Below are positions 16,110 to 24,716 of a DNA stretch of 64,000 bases, in pieces. Numbering within the stretch: the stretch's first letter is position 1; every line of letters begins with the position of its first letter. Below the pieces are notes generated by a model that worked only from the letters and a program-made list of their open reading frames with translations, did no database searches and was not told where the DNA came from. The DNA is from VAZQ01 sp035293945 (GTDB lineage Bacteria > Pseudomonadota > Alphaproteobacteria > Rhizobiales > Xanthobacteraceae), in assembly GCA_035293945.1 (NCBI GenBank), contig DATGLV010000024.1, forward strand, positions 186,001 through 250,000, read 5' to 3'. The position numbers were made by a program, and so were the translations under genes.

Positions 16110-17663
16110 TCAAACGGACCGCTGCGAGGCGACCAACGCAGCCGCGGCGGCGCGCGTCGGCAGATCAAGCTTCACCAGGATATTGGCGACATGGCGCTTG
16201 ACCGTGTGGTCGCTGAGATCGAGCTCGGCGGCGATTGCCGCATTGCTCAGGCCGTCGGCAACGAGGCCTAAGACTTCCCGCTCGCGCTTGCTCAAGACGT
16301 CGAGCGTCGGCGTGCCGGTATGACGCGCGGCAGGCTCCAGATGCTGCTCGATCATGACCGAGGACAGCCGCATGGCGGCCAGCTCGCCGTCCGCATCGGC
16401 TGCGCGTCCAGCAAAGCGCAGGCCCGAGCCGGAGACGAGATCGGTAACGATGCCGGACACGACCACTTCACCGGCCTTGGCGGCGGCGGATATCCGCTCT
16501 GCCATGTGCAGGGCATAGCCCGAGGGCGTGCCGTCGTGCAGCTCAACCTCGCCGGTGTGCACACCTACGGCAAGCTCCAGTTGAAGCCTCTCGCCCGCCT
16601 CGCGCAACGCCAATGCGCACTCGATCGCGCGCGCCGGCCCATCGAAGCGGGCGCAGATTTCCTCCGCGCCGGCCACAAAGGACTCTCCGTAAAATCGCGC
16701 AACCGTTCCTTTGGCCGCTTCGCCGAGCTGCTCCAAGCGCTCGCGCCAGGGCCCGTCGCCGAGCCGGCGTGCGAGGCGCTCCGGCGCCACGAGGCGCGCC
16801 ACCAGCATGGTCACCAGCACCCGGTTTTGCGACGGCGCCGGCCTTGTGCCGGTGATAAATTCCTCGATCTCGTCCGCCGCGCGATCGATCTCGCCGCTCC
16901 AGATCGGATGATCGCGCCCGGTGAGCTCAATGTGGCGCGCGCCGCGGATTCCTTCGGCGAGATGCCGTCCGGCAGCGGCCTTGACCCAGGCATCCTCGCG
17001 CCGATGCAGCACCAGTGATGCGGCGCGGACGCGGGCAAGCGTCGCGCGTATGTCGGTCTCGGCGTTCATGCGCAGGAGCGCGACCGCCGCCCGCGGGCTC
17101 GCCGATTGTCGCTCCAAGCGCGCCCACCAGGACTGGAAGCGCCGATCCTTGGCGCGTTGTGGGGCGAAATAGGGCAGGGTGACACCGGTACCCCATTTGC
17201 TTTCGATCAGGCGGACGAAATCGGCAAGCGCCGTGCGGCTCATCACGCCGGCATGAAACTCCGCATAGCCGCCGAAGAGGACCAGCGCGCGGGTCCGCTC
17301 CGGGTGATTTGCGGCGAAGGCAAGCGATAGCGCCGCACCGTCGGACAGGCCCAACAGCACCGCTCGGCCGCTGCCGGCCGCATCCATGACGGCGCGAAGG
17401 TCATCCAGGGGCGACTCCAGGCTCCACTGCTCCTCTGGGGCGAGCCGATCGCTCAGGCCGCTGCCGCGCCTATCGAACAGGATGACCCGCGCAAACGCGC
17501 TCAAGCGCCGCATCAATCGGGTAAAGCCCGCATCTTCCCAATTGACATCCAGGTTTGAGATGAAGCCCGGGACTACAAGGAGATCGACCGATCCGTTGCC
17601 GGTGACTTGGTAGGCGATGCAGGACTCGCCGCTCCTGGTGTAGCGCGTATCCGGGAACGTCAT
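16110..17663 (-). CDS. Alpha/beta hydrolase - cyclase-like - LuxR fusion regulator
   Basis: This 517-residue protein has three parts. Residues 1-275 are an alpha/beta hydrolase with LLGLSDGAAL (Ser107), Asp224 in RREDAW and His252 in GRDHPIW, a complete triad. Residues about 281-445 match a class III adenylate cyclase fold (ARFDGPARAIECALALRE, LELAVGVHTGEVEL, GEVVVSGIVTDLVSGSGL). However, the usual metal-binding F-DI-GST stretch reads LVARLVAPE and the usual DGF-A reads EEICA, so catalysis is doubtful. Residues 455-517 are a LuxR helix-turn-helix (LSKREREVLGLVADGLSNAAIAAELDLSDHTVKRHV). I infer a one-component regulator that senses a small hydrophobic ligand or lactone-like compound. An inverted repeat lies just upstream. 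Confidence 0.82.
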   Translation of the reverse strand: MTFPDTRYTRSGESCIAYQVTGNGSVDLLVVPGFISNLDVNWEDAGFTRLMRRLSAFARVILFDRRGSGLSDRLAPEEQWSLESPLDDLRAVMDAAGSGRAVLLGLSDGAALSLAFAANHPERTRALVLFGGYAEFHAGVMSRTALADFVRLIESKWGTGVTLPYFAPQRAKDRRFQSWWARLERQSASPRAAVALLRMNAETDIRATLARVRAASLVLHRREDAWVKAAAGRHLAEGIRGARHIELTGRDHPIWSGEIDRAADEIEEFITGTRPAPSQNRVLVTMLVARLVAPERLARRLGDGPWRERLEQLGEAAKGTVARFYGESFVAGAEEICARFDGPARAIECALALREAGERLQLELAVGVHTGEVELHDGTPSGYALHMAERISAAAKAGEVVVSGIVTDLVSGSGLRFAGRAADADGELAAMRLSSVMIEQHLEPAARHTGTPTLDVLSKREREVLGLVADGLSNAAIAAELDLSDHTVKRHVANILVKLDLPTRAAAAALVASQRSV

Positions 17664-17673
17664 GGCGCACGAT

Positions 17674-17692
17674 GTTGTCCGTTGCTGACAAC
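17674..17692. promoter_or_regulatory. Possible operator upstream of the LuxR fusion gene
   Basis: GTTGTC-CGTTGCT-GACAAC is an inverted repeat with 6-bp arms, 11 bases upstream of the ATG. It could be an autoregulatory site or a 5' leader hairpin. Only position and symmetry support this. Confidence 0.25.
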
Positions 17693-17906
17693 AAACAACA
17701 TATCAGATATCGACGGGCTGTGGTGCTGGAGGCTCGGCTGACTGCGGTGGCGGCATCCGCGAAGGGCGGCAGGTCGCCCGAGCGCATCTGCGGCAGGTGA
17801 TCCGGCACGTCCTTGATGCGCCACGGGGCGGGATCGCCGATGCCCGCCGCCATGTGGAGCATGCGTTGGCGGAATTCTATGCGTGCTTGGCCGGATAGGC
17901 GGCGGA

Positions 17907-20279
17907 TCAGGCCGCGGCCTGTGCGCGCTTCTGGAAGGCGGCCAGCAGTGCCGCAATATCGCTTTCCGGCATGGGCTTGCTGAAAAAGAATCCCTGCACC
18001 TCGGTGCAGCCTTCGGCGCGCATCTGGTCGAACTGCTCGCGGGTCTCCACGCCTTCCGCGGTCGTTGCCATGCCGAATGACTGGCCGAGCCCGGCAACCG
18101 CGCGAATGATCGCAATCGAATCAGGCTTGGCGATGAGGTCGCGCACGAAGCTCTGGTCGATCTTGATCTTGTCGAAGGGAAAGCTACGCAGATAGCTCAG
18201 CGAGGAATAGCCGGTGCCGAAGTCGTCCATCGAGATGCGGACACCAAGCTCACGCAGCTGATGCAGCATCGCGAGCGTCGCTTCATTGTTGTGCATCAGC
18301 ACGGTCTCGGTGATCTCGAGCTCAAGCCGGTTCGGCGCGAGGCCGGAAACGGCAAGCGCCGACATGACGACCGAGACGAGATTCTTATTGCGAAATTGCA
18401 CGGGCGAGACATTGACGGCCACGCGCAGGCCTGACGGCCAGCGTGCCGCTGCGGCGCAGGCTTGCCGCAGCACCCACTCGCCGATGGTGACGATGAGCCC
18501 GGTCTCCTCGGCGAGCGTGATGAACACGTCGGGCGACACGCGTCCGCGCACGGGATGGTTCCAGCGCAGAAGCGCTTCGAACCCGCTGATGCGGTTCTCC
18601 GCCAGGTTGACGATCGGCTGATAGAAGAGCTCGAACTCGCCGCCGGCGGTCGCCTTGCGCAAGTCGAGCTCGAGCAGGCGCCGCGCCTGCGCCCGCGCGT
18701 CCATCTCGGCCTCGAAGAAACGGAAGCCTCCGCGCCCGGCGTCCTTGGCGCGGTAAAGCGCCATGTCGGCATTCTTGAGGAGCTGATCGGCGTCGCCGCC
18801 GTCGTCGGGCGCGATGGCGATGCCAACGCTCGCGCCGATCACTACCTGATGATCGCCGAGATCGAACGGCGCGTTCAAGGCTTCGACAATGCGCCCGGCA
18901 AGCGCGGCTGCGGCCTTTACCGGCTGCTCGACGGCGGATTGAACGAACGAGAACTCGTCGCCGCCGGTGCGCGAGACAAGATCGCCTTCATCCGCGAGAC
19001 CACGCAGTCGATCGGCGGCCGCGCACAGCAGGGCATCGCCGACCGAATGCCCCAGCGTGTCGTTGACATCCTTAAAATGATCGAGATCGAGACTGAGCAC
19101 GGCGAACTTCTTACCTGCAAGCGCCGCCGGCAGGTTCGCCGCAACGTGGTCGCGCAGCTGCACGCGATTGGCAAGCCCGGTCAGCGCATCGTGATGCGCC
19201 AGGAATGCGATCTGCTTCTCGGAATTGCGCTTCTCGGTGACGTCCATGTGGGTGGCAACGACGCCGCCGGTGGAGAGCGGCGCCCGGATCACGGAGATGA
19301 TGCGGCCGTCCTGCAACTGGTGCTCGTGCACGCTGACGCTCGTGCTGGCCGCGCGCGTGAGCGTCGCTTCGAGGAAGCTGTCGGAGCTGACCGGTGACAT
19401 CCCGCTGGCGACGCGATGCTCCAGGACAGCGCGCAGCGGCGTCCCAGGTTCGGTAAGCTCCGCCGGAATCGCGTACATTTCGGCATAGCGCGCATTGCAG
19501 ACAATCAGGCGCTGCTCGCCGTCATACATCGCGAGCCCCTGCGGCATGCCTTCGAGCGCGGCTGAGAGATGCGCGCTCGAGCGTTCCTTCAGCGAATTGA
19601 TCATGCGGTGGAGCAGCAGCAGTGCGAGAGCGGCCAGCATGACGCTGGTGACGATCGAGCCAAGCAACAGCAGGTCGGACTTGAACGAAAGATTCTCGAT
19701 CTCGTCGCGCGCCATCAGGCCGACGGCGGTGTTGCGCGTGGCGAGCCGCTCCAATCTTTGTTGAATGTCGGTGAGCCGGTCCGCCAGCGTTTGCCCCTCG
19801 AGATCCAGATAGGGGAGGGCGGCGATATAGGATCGTACCTCTTGTCCCTCTGCACGGTTGCGAGGCGAGGTCGAGCGCTCGATAGCGACATCGATGTCCG
19901 ATAGCACGTCGTCGAGCAGCGCATGGGCCTTGGCAATCTCGGCTGCGGTCGCGGCGTGGCTGCGCACGTCCATGAAGTGCTGGAACGACATCTGCGCCAG
20001 ATGCACGTAATTGGTCGATATGAAGGCGGTGTCGAATATGTCGATGGCGCGGTCTATGGTCGCGTGCTGCTGCTGGCGCGCGAACAGGCCGAGTGCGAGG
20101 TTGACCATGAGCAAGCCGATCGCCACGCCGCGCAATCGCCGGCGAAATGCGTCTTGGAACCGGTCAACGGCCCGACGACGCCGGCGCGCCGCGGGGGCTT
20201 TCGTTCCGGCGTTGATCTCGGTCACGGACACGCTGTCCCACTCCGCTGCCCCAAACGGGAACGGATACCCAATAGACAC
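17907..20279 (-). CDS. GGDEF-EAL cyclic-di-GMP protein with PAS and membrane anchor
   Basis: This 790-residue protein starts at GTG. It has two transmembrane helices (about 50-70 and 210-232) around a periplasmic sensor of helical type, then a PAS-like segment (HLSAALEGMPQGLAMYDGEQRLIVCNARYAEMY), GGDEF and EAL domains. The GGDEF has an intact RTGGDEF signature with LDLDHFKDVND upstream, so diguanylate cyclase activity is possible. The EAL is also complete (FEALLRW, NVSPVQF, EITETVLM, MDDFGTGYSSLSYLR, KIDQSFV, AEGVET, VQGFFFSKP). It may therefore make or break c-di-GMP depending on signal. It is the only c-di-GMP gene in the window and lies alone. Confidence 0.92.
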   Translation of the reverse strand: MSIGYPFPFGAAEWDSVSVTEINAGTKAPAARRRRRAVDRFQDAFRRRLRGVAIGLLMVNLALGLFARQQQHATIDRAIDIFDTAFISTNYVHLAQMSFQHFMDVRSHAATAAEIAKAHALLDDVLSDIDVAIERSTSPRNRAEGQEVRSYIAALPYLDLEGQTLADRLTDIQQRLERLATRNTAVGLMARDEIENLSFKSDLLLLGSIVTSVMLAALALLLLHRMINSLKERSSAHLSAALEGMPQGLAMYDGEQRLIVCNARYAEMYAIPAELTEPGTPLRAVLEHRVASGMSPVSSDSFLEATLTRAASTSVSVHEHQLQDGRIISVIRAPLSTGGVVATHMDVTEKRNSEKQIAFLAHHDALTGLANRVQLRDHVAANLPAALAGKKFAVLSLDLDHFKDVNDTLGHSVGDALLCAAADRLRGLADEGDLVSRTGGDEFSFVQSAVEQPVKAAAALAGRIVEALNAPFDLGDHQVVIGASVGIAIAPDDGGDADQLLKNADMALYRAKDAGRGGFRFFEAEMDARAQARRLLELDLRKATAGGEFELFYQPIVNLAENRISGFEALLRWNHPVRGRVSPDVFITLAEETGLIVTIGEWVLRQACAAAARWPSGLRVAVNVSPVQFRNKNLVSVVMSALAVSGLAPNRLELEITETVLMHNNEATLAMLHQLRELGVRISMDDFGTGYSSLSYLRSFPFDKIKIDQSFVRDLIAKPDSIAIIRAVAGLGQSFGMATTAEGVETREQFDQMRAEGCTEVQGFFFSKPMPESDIAALLAAFQKRAQAAA

Positions 20280-20436
20280 TTTGCCTTAAGGCAAGGTGGA
20301 CACCGGGTGGGGCGGATGGCAAAGCGAACGCGTGTAGAAGGCGAGATAGCCCCGTTGACGCGAACGTTAGAACCTGGGCACTCGTCGCGTTCAGCAATCG
20401 TTGACCATACAGCGGTTTGGCCGTGCTTGCCGCGGT

Positions 20437-20763
20437 CTACCTGACGCTCACCGACATCTTCACGGATGGGTGGATGTTGCAGCGGACCGTGTAGGCGCCC
20501 GACTTTTCGAACGTGTAGGCAAGGGTCGCGCCTGGCTTCTGCAGGCCGACGTCCTTGTCCTCGTCGCCCGGCCCGAAGATGTGGATGTTGTGGATGACGT
20601 CGTCCTGGTTGGTGAAGACAATCCGGTCTCCACGCGCAATCGCCACCGACGACCTGGTGAAGACGAGTCCCCGCTGGTCGACCGTGATGGTCGCCGCCCG
20701 GGCTCCCAGAATGGCACCCGCAAGAGCTGCGACCGCGGCGGCAACAGTTAGCCGAACCTGCAT
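20437..20763 (-). CDS. Small type-1 copper protein (cupredoxin)
   Basis: This 108-residue exported protein starts at the ATG preceded by GAGGAATCCCC. The signal peptide ends near ARA-AT. The mature domain has the classical cupredoxin layout: VIHNIHIF supplies His58, and the C-terminal loop YTVRCNIHPSVKMSV supplies Cys95, His98 and Met103. It should carry one blue copper and shuttle electrons in the periplasm. The heme-barrel gene ends 28 bp upstream on the same strand, so the two are probably co-transcribed and may exchange electrons. The protein has no membrane anchor. Confidence 0.88.
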   Translation of the reverse strand: MQVRLTVAAAVAALAGAILGARAATITVDQRGLVFTRSSVAIARGDRIVFTNQDDVIHNIHIFGPGDEDKDVGLQKPGATLAYTFEKSGAYTVRCNIHPSVKMSVSVR

Positions 20764-20791
20764 GGGGATTCCTCGCTTTGAGCCTTTGCGG

Positions 20792-22183
20792 CTACAGCTT
20801 GAGTGCAGTCCATAGGCTGAAATAGAAGTTATTGTTGTTGGAAGCGTTGGCGGTTGAACCATCGAAGGAAAAATAGCTCACATATTGCACGGCGAGCCGC
20901 AGGTTCATGTTGGGGAAGGGCGAATTCGGCTTGCCCCACGGCACATAAGCCACCTCGAAGATCATGCCGTCCGAGTTGGGACTGCCGTTTTGGGTCCACC
21001 AGTAGGTGCGGTCGCTCGGACCGGTGGTGCGGAAATATTGGATGGTCGGCGTGACGGTGGCTCCGATCGTAAAGGAGACATCGAAGCGCAACGTGTCCAG
21101 GGAATGGTGATCCGAAGCGAACCACCACGCCTGTGCATTGCCATCGATCGCGCTGTCTTCGTGGATGTAGGTCGCGTGCGCGGACAGCATGTCACTCGCG
21201 GCCTTGGTCGGATCGAATATGTATTGGTAATTCGCATCGAGCGCCATGTCGGTCGCGCGCATCGTGATGCCGTAGTTCTGGTACCATCCCCAAGGCGAGA
21301 TATTGCTGCCTGACAGCGTGTAGGCGCCAAGCTCCATATGGTGATTGGTCCAGTCCTTGATCACGGCGACGCGCGCATAGGGCAGAAAGCCGGTGGTCAC
21401 GTCGCCATCGTCCGGGATTTGGCCCAGCATGCTCAGGTTTTGCGCCGACAGGCCTCGGTAAACATCAACTTCCGTGTAGAGGAGGTCGTCCCATAGCGCG
21501 TAGGTGCCCACACCGACGGATCGCTGGGCAAGTCCCCAGTCGACCAACGTTGCGGCCGTTGGGGTCGGCGCCAGCGGCGACCGGTTATAGGGAAAACCCC
21601 AGACCGGCGTGGAATTCCAAGAATCCGAAACCGTTGGGCCGTTGTTGACGGTCACCCCCCATAGGAGGTCATGCCCGAACATCTGTCCGTCCCAGACCTG
21701 GCGAACATCGACATTATCAAGATGCGGCCTTTGCGCCACGCCGTCGAAGGTGACCTCGATGAAGCCGCCGAGATTCGGCGCGATCTTTCCCGCGTAATAG
21801 AGCGACACGATATCGATGATGGCATTGTCGTTGGGCCGGAAGCCGGGCGCGGCACCGCCTTCCTGCGCGGCAGAGGTATGCGTGAACGAGGTCCGCATCG
21901 TGGTGGCGAGCGGCAGCCCGTGATTCTTTCCGTCGTTGCCGACATAGCCGTGCAATTTGAAGTCGCGCCCGAACGGCTTGAGCTGCGGTCCGAAGGCCCC
22001 GACGTGGCAGGCCGCGCACGGCTGGCCGGTCTGGATCGCGAAGGCCGGCACCGCCTCGGCTTGCCTTGCGGGAGAGGCGGCCAGAAGGAGCAAAACGATC
22101 AATCCGCCGTAGCCCGCCCGCTTGAGCAAAGCAAAGCCCCTGTTGTGGCGCAGCCGAATCAGCGCTGGCGCACACCTCTGCAA
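20792..22183 (-). CDS. Monoheme cytochrome fused to a predicted outer-membrane barrel
   Basis: A signal peptide (hydrophobic residues 27-37) is followed by VPAFAIQTGQPCAACHVGAF, with one CxxCH heme site at residues 56-60, then KPFGRDFKLHGY. The remaining about 380 residues are beta-rich, with many alternating aromatic strands, LDANYQYIFDP, PNSDGMIFEVAYVPW, VQYVSYFSFDG and an aromatic C-terminal strand NNFYFSLWTALKL. This is the architecture of fused cytochrome-porins such as Cyc2. The gene at 42542 is a clear paralogue. The start is uncertain: TTG 22183 is given, but TTG 22129 would give a compact signal peptide and has AGGGG upstream. Electron passage through the outer membrane is a hypothesis. 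Confidence 0.75.
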   Translation of the reverse strand: MQRCAPALIRLRHNRGFALLKRAGYGGLIVLLLLAASPARQAEAVPAFAIQTGQPCAACHVGAFGPQLKPFGRDFKLHGYVGNDGKNHGLPLATTMRTSFTHTSAAQEGGAAPGFRPNDNAIIDIVSLYYAGKIAPNLGGFIEVTFDGVAQRPHLDNVDVRQVWDGQMFGHDLLWGVTVNNGPTVSDSWNSTPVWGFPYNRSPLAPTPTAATLVDWGLAQRSVGVGTYALWDDLLYTEVDVYRGLSAQNLSMLGQIPDDGDVTTGFLPYARVAVIKDWTNHHMELGAYTLSGSNISPWGWYQNYGITMRATDMALDANYQYIFDPTKAASDMLSAHATYIHEDSAIDGNAQAWWFASDHHSLDTLRFDVSFTIGATVTPTIQYFRTTGPSDRTYWWTQNGSPNSDGMIFEVAYVPWGKPNSPFPNMNLRLAVQYVSYFSFDGSTANASNNNNFYFSLWTALKL

Positions 22184-22266
22184 TTTTCTACTTGGTCAAC
22201 GGGCGTGACTAAATCGGAACGTGGTTAACAAAGGCTGAATCCACGCTTTCGCGGCCGCGACTTTCA

Positions 22267-22410
22267 CCTCATCCTGAAGAACGTCGCCGTGGCGGTGCGG
22301 CCGACACGCACACAAGTGTGCGCCTTGAAGGATGGCCCCGGGCAAAAAGCCGCGCCTCGGATTCGGCCATCGTTGGACACGTGGTCGTTCGGACCCGTCT
22401 CAGGATGAGG
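22267..22410. repeat. MITE-like element with inverted ends
   Basis: The element begins cctcatcctga and ends tcaggatgagg, perfect 11-bp inverted ends 144 bp apart. It has no coding capacity and lies between the DUF6644-like gene and the heme-barrel gene. It resembles dispersed intergenic repeats of Bradyrhizobium-like genomes. Confidence 0.6.
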
Positions 22411-22420
22411 CCGCTGGTCC

Positions 22421-22927
22421 TCAATGAAAGAACGGAGGGCGGAAGAACGTGATGAGCCGACCGCAGATCAGGATCGCCACCCACATGGCCAGCGAGATGC
22501 CGGCGATGACCTTGACCCGACGCGGCGCATCGGCGCCGGGCGCGACTGCCTTCGCCTTGGCGAATGCGCTGCTCGCGTAGAACAGCGCTACATTGATCCC
22601 GGCAACCGCCATCAGCGACATCTTAAGGCGAAACGCATTGTTGTAGAAGTATTGATCCGGATGCCCGAAGAAGAACACGATGCCGAGCGCGAGGTTCAAG
22701 GCGTAGCCCGCAATCCCGAACGGGATCAGCCGATGGAATGCCGAAAGCGCGATGCCGCGCGCAAGTCCCAACGCCCGTAGATCGAACAGCCCGACGGTGC
22801 CGATCAGCAGCGAGGCCCCGACATAATGCAAGGCTTGCATCAGCGGCCACAGCCACGGCTCGTGGTCGCGCACGAACGCGTGCAACGCCGTGCTGCGGAT
22901 GAATGCTTCCCATGGTGCGATTTCCAT
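22421..22927 (-). CDS. DUF6644-like membrane protein (168 aa)
   Basis: This 168-residue protein has about four transmembrane segments: QALHYVGASLLIGTVGLFDLRALG, LIPFGIAGYALNLALGIVFFFG, MSLMAVAGINVALFY and VIAGISLAMWVAILICGR. The pattern of L-H-VGA-LLIG-VGLFDLR, followed by a conserved N-F-LKM stretch, resembles DUF6644/DUF2214-type proteins. The function is unknown. It follows a related gene (22939-23448) by 11 bp, a probable tandem duplication. Both sit upstream of the heme-barrel/cupredoxin pair on the same strand, so a role in its membrane chemistry is possible but not shown. Confidence 0.7.
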   Translation of the reverse strand: MEIAPWEAFIRSTALHAFVRDHEPWLWPLMQALHYVGASLLIGTVGLFDLRALGLARGIALSAFHRLIPFGIAGYALNLALGIVFFFGHPDQYFYNNAFRLKMSLMAVAGINVALFYASSAFAKAKAVAPGADAPRRVKVIAGISLAMWVAILICGRLITFFRPPFFH

Positions 22928-22938
22928 GGTGGCGTGCC

Positions 22939-23448
22939 CTAAAGAATCGCCGGTACGCCGAGGAGCTCCCAGCGATGCGTATAGGCGAGGAACCGTCCGG
23001 CCAGGATCAGCGAAACCCAGGTAATGAGCGACAGAACCGCCAGCGGCTTGGCTCCGCCGGCAAGCGGGCGACCTTCAACCTCGCCAATGCGCAGGATGGT
23101 GCCGATGCGATGGACGAGGAAGAGCGCAAGGGCAATCAAGCCGAGTTTTACGTAGAACAGAGGGTTGGTGAATGCCTTGGTCGGATAGGCGATCAGCAGC
23201 AGGGTTCCGGAGACGGCGTTGACCGCGAAGGCGAGCCATACCACCGGCAAAAATCGGGCCAGCGCCTTGAGCGGGATGGCCGGCGCGAAGCCCAAAAGAC
23301 GAAGGTCGATCGCTGTGCCGCCGCCGGCCAGGAATCCTAGGCCCAGCGCATGCAGGGTGATGATGGTGGGGAAGGCGAGCAGCGAATCCGAGCCGCGGAT
23401 CCACTCGCTGAGCGCGCTCTCTTCGATGAAGGCGAAGATCGTGTCCAC
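22939..23448 (-). CDS. DUF6644-like membrane protein (169 aa)
   Basis: This 169-residue protein has a GTG start with GGAGGGAAGC just upstream. It has four or five transmembrane helices: TIITLHALGLGFLAGGGTAIDLRLLG, FLPVVWLAFAVNAVSGTLLLIAY, LFYVKLGLIALALFLVHRIG and AVLSLITWVSLILAGRFLAY. The sequence matches the neighbouring 22421-22927 protein in layout (LHALG-G-LAGG-IDLRLLG then an NP-FYVKLGL segment), so they are paralogues. I know of no assigned activity. It is co-directional with the propeller gene at 23559, 110 bp upstream. Confidence 0.7.
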   Translation of the reverse strand: MDTIFAFIEESALSEWIRGSDSLLAFPTIITLHALGLGFLAGGGTAIDLRLLGFAPAIPLKALARFLPVVWLAFAVNAVSGTLLLIAYPTKAFTNPLFYVKLGLIALALFLVHRIGTILRIGEVEGRPLAGGAKPLAVLSLITWVSLILAGRFLAYTHRWELLGVPAIL

Positions 23449-23558
23449 GCTTCCCTCCGACGCAAGCGAGGATAGTCCGTGCAGGTCAGCGCTGTCGAGC
23501 GATGGCTCAAACCCTTGCCACTATCCGACCGGCCCCACTGATTGGAGCGTGTTTCGGC

Positions 23559-24641
23559 TCACTTCGTGTCGTAGACAAGGATCTCGCCGCTCGCCCCGCC
23601 CGGCTGATGGCGCGTCGCGACGAAGAGCTTGCTCCATTCCGGCACGAAAAGCCCGGTCTGCGCTCCGAACCCGGACTGGAAGCTGTCGATCTTCTCGTAG
23701 CTATCCGGGTTTGTCTGTTGGAAGGCTTCGATGATGCCCGGGCCCGGCGCTCTGGGCGTATCCCTCTGGAGGATCCTGGCCAGTACATAGAGGCGGCTCT
23801 TGCCGGCGTCGTAGAACATGTCATCCGAGCTTGCTGACGGCGTGAGCGGCATGATCGCCACCTGCTTGCCGCTGTCGCTATCAAGTGCAAGCAGGACACC
23901 GGAGGCGCGGCACATGACGAAAACGCGGTGATGGCCTTCGTCGAACGCCATCGGATAGTTCTCACATCCGGGAAGCGCCCAGTGAGCCAGCACGTTGTAG
24001 CTCGTCAGATCGCCGACTACGATCTCCTTCTTGTCCGGAACATTGGTGAAGACGCGTGTCCCGTTCTTGTCGACCGCGAGTGACTCGGGGTGTCCGTCGG
24101 TCGGGATCTCACCGAGCTTCTTGCCCGCGGTGTCGAGAATTGCCAGCGCTCCGTCCTTCGCGCCGGCCTGTCGCGCAACCTGCCCGTTGAGGAACTTTTC
24201 GCCACCGTAGCCGACGACCAAATGCTTGTTGCGCGCGTCGAAGCGCATGTTGTCAGCGTCGGCGGAAAGCTTGGTCGTCACCAGAAGCTGAAACGTGCTG
24301 CCGTCAAAGACCTTTACGGTGCCGTCGCCCTCGGAGGAGACGAACAGATGATTGGTAGCTGCGTCGAAATAGGTCTGCTGCGGATGCTCGAGGCCCGCAA
24401 TGGTGTGCACCTGCCTGCCGGCCTGCACGTCTATGACCTCGACTGTCTTGTTGTCGAACGCGGCGGCGAAAAGCCGCTGGCCCAAGAGATCGACCCCGAC
24501 ATGGTCCATGCGGCCATCGACCTTCGCCAGGGGGATGCGGCCCTTCAGTTCCAGGGCCGACGGCGTTTGGGCCATCAGCACACTTGGCCAAAGAAATGCA
24601 TGGAACATGAGTGCGAGCGTGAGATTGTTCCTCATTTTCAT
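23559..24641 (-). CDS. Secreted YncE-like beta-propeller protein
   Basis: This 360-residue protein starts at the ATG (24641), preceded at once by GGGAGGAA; the ATG two codons inside has better spacing. The signal peptide ends near LMA-QT. The rest has several propeller blades: RLFAAAFDNKTVEVIDV, HLFVSSEGDGTVKVFDG, HLVVGYGGEKFLNGQ, GALAILDTAGKKLGEIPTDGHPESLAVDKNGTRVFTNVPDKKEIVVGD and RLYVLARILQRD. These follow the YVTN/YncE repeat rule (V-x-x-x-G-x-V-x-V). It probably acts in the periplasm. A truncated related sequence occurs at 28350. It may be transcribed with the two membrane genes downstream. Confidence 0.8.
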   Translation of the reverse strand: MKMRNNLTLALMFHAFLWPSVLMAQTPSALELKGRIPLAKVDGRMDHVGVDLLGQRLFAAAFDNKTVEVIDVQAGRQVHTIAGLEHPQQTYFDAATNHLFVSSEGDGTVKVFDGSTFQLLVTTKLSADADNMRFDARNKHLVVGYGGEKFLNGQVARQAGAKDGALAILDTAGKKLGEIPTDGHPESLAVDKNGTRVFTNVPDKKEIVVGDLTSYNVLAHWALPGCENYPMAFDEGHHRVFVMCRASGVLLALDSDSGKQVAIMPLTPSASSDDMFYDAGKSRLYVLARILQRDTPRAPGPGIIEAFQQTNPDSYEKIDSFQSGFGAQTGLFVPEWSKLFVATRHQPGGASGEILVYDTK

Positions 24642-24716
24642 TTCCTCCCTGCGGCACAGGTTGCGAACCTCTTGGCGCTGTGCGGCCTGGGCAATCGCAG
24701 CCCCGGCGTAGCCACA

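Noticed and set aside
17660..18115. Minus-strand ORF between the LuxR fusion and GGDEF-EAL genes
   Set aside because: Most of it overlaps the EAL gene in another frame. The unique part near 17700-17880 looks weakly protein-like (HMAAGIGDPAPWRIKDVPDH) but has no start signal or known family.
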